DNA from: Clavelina lepadiformis
Taxonomy: Eukaryota; Chordata; Ascidiacea; Aplousobranchia; Clavelinidae
Assembly (NCBI RefSeq): GCF_947623445.1
Contig: NC_135243.1
Location: 4,404,501 to 4,468,500, forward strand
DNA: 64,000 nucleotides
Direction of reading: 5' to 3'
In this document: positions 61,388-64,000 of the stretch, in pieces
Position numbering within the stretch: the stretch's first letter is position 1
How the letters are laid out: each line of letters begins with the position of its first letter
The notes under the pieces: model-generated
Told to the model about the DNA's origin: nothing
The model's database searches: none
Seen by the model: the letters and a program-made list of their open reading frames with translations, nothing else
Position numbers and translations under genes: made by a program

Positions 61388-61984
61388 GTCTAAAAGCACC
61401 TTATCTGAGTGCCACTTTTGAATTCATGAACTTTGTTTTAGATGAACGCACTGGGTTGAATCGTCTGTTTCAATCCAATGAATTCCAGCTGCACAATTTT
61501 AATCCCGAAGTGGTCCGTGTGATCAAAATGTTTACTTTGAACTTTATGAAGCGATCTTATATCAAAGATAATCATATCCACCGTCTTAATGTTGACGACA
61601 GCTCCCGCTGGCTTTCTATCCGAGAGGTTTACCCAGGCTTGATGCGTGACGCGACACTTAATCGAAAGACACTTTATCGAACGACACTTTATCGAACGTC
61701 AGTTTATCGAACGACACTTAATCGAACGACAGCTGATCGAACCGACAGTTGATCGAACGACACTTTATCTAACCGATAGTTGATCAAACGACACTTTATC
61801 GAACCGACTGTTGATCAAGGCGACAGTTGATCGAATCGACTGTTGCTTCTCCCGCACACAGTCATAGCAAAACGTGGCGTACAGTTGCATTGTTTGCTGT
61901 AGAAAATTGAAATTTGATGACTTTTTATAAAAAATGTTCAGCTATCTGTCCATGTTTGTTTAATAAAGTTGGATTTTGTAATTT

Positions 61985-62355
61985 TTGAGATATTGTGATA
62001 TTTATATAATTTTGCTCTCTCCGCATTGAAGCGTATTACTCATTTATGCACCAATAACTTGACTAACTATTCTGTTTCGTTTTCTTCTCACAGCGGGGGC
62101 GCAGCGTAACAAGAAGAATTTCTAGAAATGTGTCACTTTTAGAAATACCTAATTTACACTAAATTCACTTTCTTTAGTTTTACAGTTATGATGTATACAG
62201 GAAGCCAGATCATGTTTCTATTAACCTGTAAAAGTCTCATCAGTCTACGACGCATAGTTTTCTAGTAATTAACGATTGCAAATGTGTGTACGGGGTCGGC
62301 CACACCTAGTTTTTTAGTAAACTCGCGAGCCTGGTTAGGATAGGGTTAAAAGAAC
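61985..62355 (+). repeat. Dispersed repeat inside foldback element
   Basis: Inverted relative of 56463-56890, with the shared landmarks listed there. Its presence inside the foldback interior shows either nested insertion or that this sequence is part of the element family. Confidence 0.75.
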
Positions 62356-62435
62356 CACAATTTAACGAAACAACTGACGATATGCACTGTTAAAAGCACG
62401 ACAACTGACGAAGTGCACATTTCAATCGCATTCAT

Positions 62436-62808
62436 TTAATTACAAGTTGTGTGCAATTGCTCGAAGATAACTTTTATGTCAATATTCGTTGAGTCATAGT
62501 TTTCGACTATGCTCTTCAGCCGTTGGTTGACAACGTCGTAGCGCTTCTTCCGAGGTGGGCCAGCAATTCCAGCACTCAATATTCGTTCGTGGAAGATCAT
62601 CTTGAACCCGGTGGAAGACATTCCAACACCGGATAGGAAATAGAGGTTGACGACGATTCCTGTGACGCAATCGTCCAATCCAAGTAGTTTCGAAATATTC
62701 AATGTATTCAGACAAGTGCTGCTCATCGTCGTCACTGAACGTGGCCAGGAAGTCCTCGAACCGTTTTACAACAAGAATTGAAAAAGCTGGTATAAAGACC
62801 ACTTTCAA
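62436..62808 (-). pseudogene. MULE-type transposase C-terminal fragment
   Basis: Minus-strand frames read YIEYFETTWIGRLRHRNRRQ, PLFPIRCWNVFHRVQDDLPR, then a shift and GPPRKKRYDVVNQRLKSIVE. I recognise the TWIGR...FP...WN...LPRTN pattern as the C-terminal region of MULE-family transposases in animals. The catalytic DDE part is missing, and the two frames overlap by a shift near 62560. It is the only protein-family evidence for what the foldback element belongs to. Confidence 0.65.
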
Positions 62809-63119
62809 GAAGCTACCGGTACTTTGTGTAAAAGTCAGGCAGCGATATGCCCCTTGCTATGAAATTTTGCCTTCAATTCCTTACTCTTTGTATCTATAAC
62901 GACTAGTCTAGTCTACTGTACAGACAATCTCGTACTTAGTACGAGATACTGGTCTACCGCCTTCGCACCAGTTTTATGGCGTAACAATAGACTAGTACGA
63001 AGTACTTATGGCGTAACAATACCACAATTTTTTCAAACAGAGCTAACACTGCAGTTTGAAACTCAATAACAAACGGCGGGCCGTATTCTTGTGATAACTT
63101 ATTAATATGTTTCGGGCCG

Positions 63120-63160
63120 GACGATTTCGCATGGCGGGCCGGCCGCCATGCGAAATCGTC
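63120..63160. repeat. 41-bp near-perfect palindrome
   Basis: 'gacgatttcgcatggcg' and its exact complement flank a GC-rich centre 'ggccggc'. It lies inside the second foldback-like element next to GC-rich 'gcgggccg' blocks of the kind seen at the ends of the GTF2IRD2-like hAT. Confidence 0.85.
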
Positions 63161-63791
63161 AACTTTATGATACAAATATAAAATATAGATATAAAATATA
63201 AATCGTTAACTTTATGTTATATACATCACAATTCATTAATGCACACCATTACAAAGACCGCACATCACAATGGCTTATTGTCTCAATGTTTGAGAAACAC
63301 GCAAAAATCTTGCTTAAAGCTATTGTCAAAGTTTGTCGTTCGATCAACTGTCGGTTTGATCAACTGTGGATTCGATAAAGTGTCGTTCGATCAACTGTCG
63401 GTTCGATTAACTGTCGTTCGATAAAGTGTCGTTCGATAAAGTGTTGTTCGATCATCTGTCGGTTCGATTAACTGTCGTTCGATAAAGTGTCGTTCGATAA
63501 AGTGTCTTTCGATAAAGTGTCATAGTACTGGCAAGTTTAGATGAACCTATACTCCAATCTCTTTCGCATTTGAAACCATCTGCTATTGTTAACGAAACTT
63601 CTTCAATCACTGCTGCAGCCACGATTGCTAGTGGACTTCCTTGCATTACAACTGTGCTCAACGTTAATACACAGCAGATTGACCGACAATGGAGATCACT
63701 TTTAGGAGATGAAAATATCATCTCTGAACAATGGAAAGGCAAGTCTTTGAAAATTTTTGGCTTGCTACGAGCAAAATTGTTTCTTATAGAC

Positions 63792-64000
63792 AGGGTTACC
63801 ATACCGTCCTTATTTCTAAGATTTGTCCTTATTTTAAAGGTCCGTGTCTTAGAAAATATGTTTGTCCCTTTTTCTAAGAAATGTCCTTATTTTCACTTGC
63901 GTCCTTATTTTTAGGGCAGAGGTTCGTATTTTGGGCATTTTCAAACCTTTCACTTTGTACCAAAGAGATACCAAAATTAAAAACATGCAGATGGTGTCTT
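63792..64000 (+). mobile_element. Left end of another DNA element, runs off the window
   Basis: 'cagggttaccataccgtcct' starts abruptly after coding sequence of the ZNF862-like gene. It is followed by several 'gtccttatttctaag' or 'gtccctttttctaag' subterminal repeats. The design (a GGGTTNCCATAC end with iterated 'gtcc' blocks) parallels the 21712-22244 element. The other end is outside the window. Confidence 0.55.

Larger units (their letters stand above)
61653..63521. mobile_element. Foldback-like element with 15-16-bp iterated inverted ends and MULE fragment
   Basis: The left end (61653-61849) is about a dozen direct units of 'gacactttatcgaac' (15 bp) and 'cgacagttgatcgaac' (16 bp). The right end (about 63335-63521) is the same set in reverse complement ('gttcgataaagtgtc', 'gttcgatcaactgtcg'). 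The interior contains a MULE transposase fragment, the dispersed repeat at 61985-62355 and a 41-bp palindrome at 63120-63160. It interrupts the ZNF862-like gene between VYPGL and LASLDE. The modular ends resemble sea-urchin TU and other foldback elements. No target-site duplication could be seen. Confidence 0.75.
57922..63790 (+). pseudogene. ZNF862/KIAA1586-like hAT gene split by two insertions
   Basis: Three coding blocks belong together: 57922-58490 (QQVVGYASDGENFMQGGSNS, CYCPSIHLVANHAGKKL, then in another frame RIVEQWKPLQLFFTAE, then LKDQLATAERVLNGLK); 61396-61640 (YLSATFEFMNFVLDER, HRLNVDDSSRWLSIREVYPG); and 63524-63790 (LASLDEPILQSLSHLK, ASGLPCITTVLNV, QIDRQWRSLLGDENII). They are separated by a hAT at 58499-61387 and a foldback element at 61653-63521. 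Internal frameshifts near 58315 and 58450 show that it was already decaying or has decayed since. In this group the protein is a domesticated or autonomous hAT transposase with an RNase H-like core. The 5' end is not clear. Confidence 0.7.

Noticed and set aside
1..64000. tRNA, rRNA or snRNA genes
   Set aside because: No cloverleaf promoter boxes or conserved rRNA stretches were recognised by eye. A covariance-model scan would be decisive.

Overview
This is eukaryotic DNA: AT-rich, intron-bearing, full of DNA-transposon remains, with no bacterial-style gene packing. PRDM9-type SET exons, C2H2 finger arrays, GTF2IRD2-, ZBED5- and ZNF862-like hAT elements, and a MULE fragment suggest an invertebrate, most plausibly a deuterostome such as an ascidian tunicate. 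The host assignment is inference.

Region 1 (about 0.66-28.4 kb) is a large inverted duplication. Arm A (about 661-7212, plus strand) and arm A' (about 20020-28370, minus strand) each carry the same five-exon gene for a PRDM9-like SET protein with a Cys-rich knuckle but no DNA-binding zinc fingers. The spacer of about 12.8 kb holds a third copy without the knuckle (9492-11864), pseudogene fragments on the opposite strand (16021-17290 and about 18380-18590) and a smaller inverted repeat (15475-15985 / 19380-20005). Arm A' carries insertions absent from arm A. One has an exact empty site in A, a natural before-and-after pair.

Region 2 (about 28.4-38.2 kb) has a more divergent paralogue on the plus strand (31991-37221). 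Its SET exons have the same sizes (201 and 86 nt), followed by a phase-symmetric 150-nt cassette exon with a degenerate finger and a final exon with four C2H2 fingers. Its 3' flank is homologous to that of the SET-only genes, so all belong to one duplicating family.

Region 3 (about 38.9-48.0 kb) has a 103-bp hAT MITE with perfect target-site duplications, a decayed multi-copy invertebrate gene split by a 518-bp hAT element, and a minus-strand C2H2 array of about 13 near-identical fingers (45722-47002). That array is cut short by one serine-to-stop change and sits beside a decayed sister.

Region 4 (48.3-64 kb) is a transposon graveyard: a complete 3.49-kb ZBED5-like hAT with its 8-bp duplication; a foldback-like element with inverted arrays of a 49-bp unit and exon-like interior segments; a piggyBac-like end at a TTAA; and a ZNF862/KIAA1586-like hAT gene split by a GTF2IRD2-like hAT (8-bp duplication) and by a second foldback-like element whose ends are inverted arrays of 15-16-bp units and whose interior carries a MULE transposase fragment.

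The most interesting system is the expanding, palindromically arranged family of PRDM9-like SET genes, with SET-only, knuckle-less, finger-bearing and chimeric forms together in 37 kb. Second is the pair of foldback elements. Alignments, counts and splice sites were made by eye.
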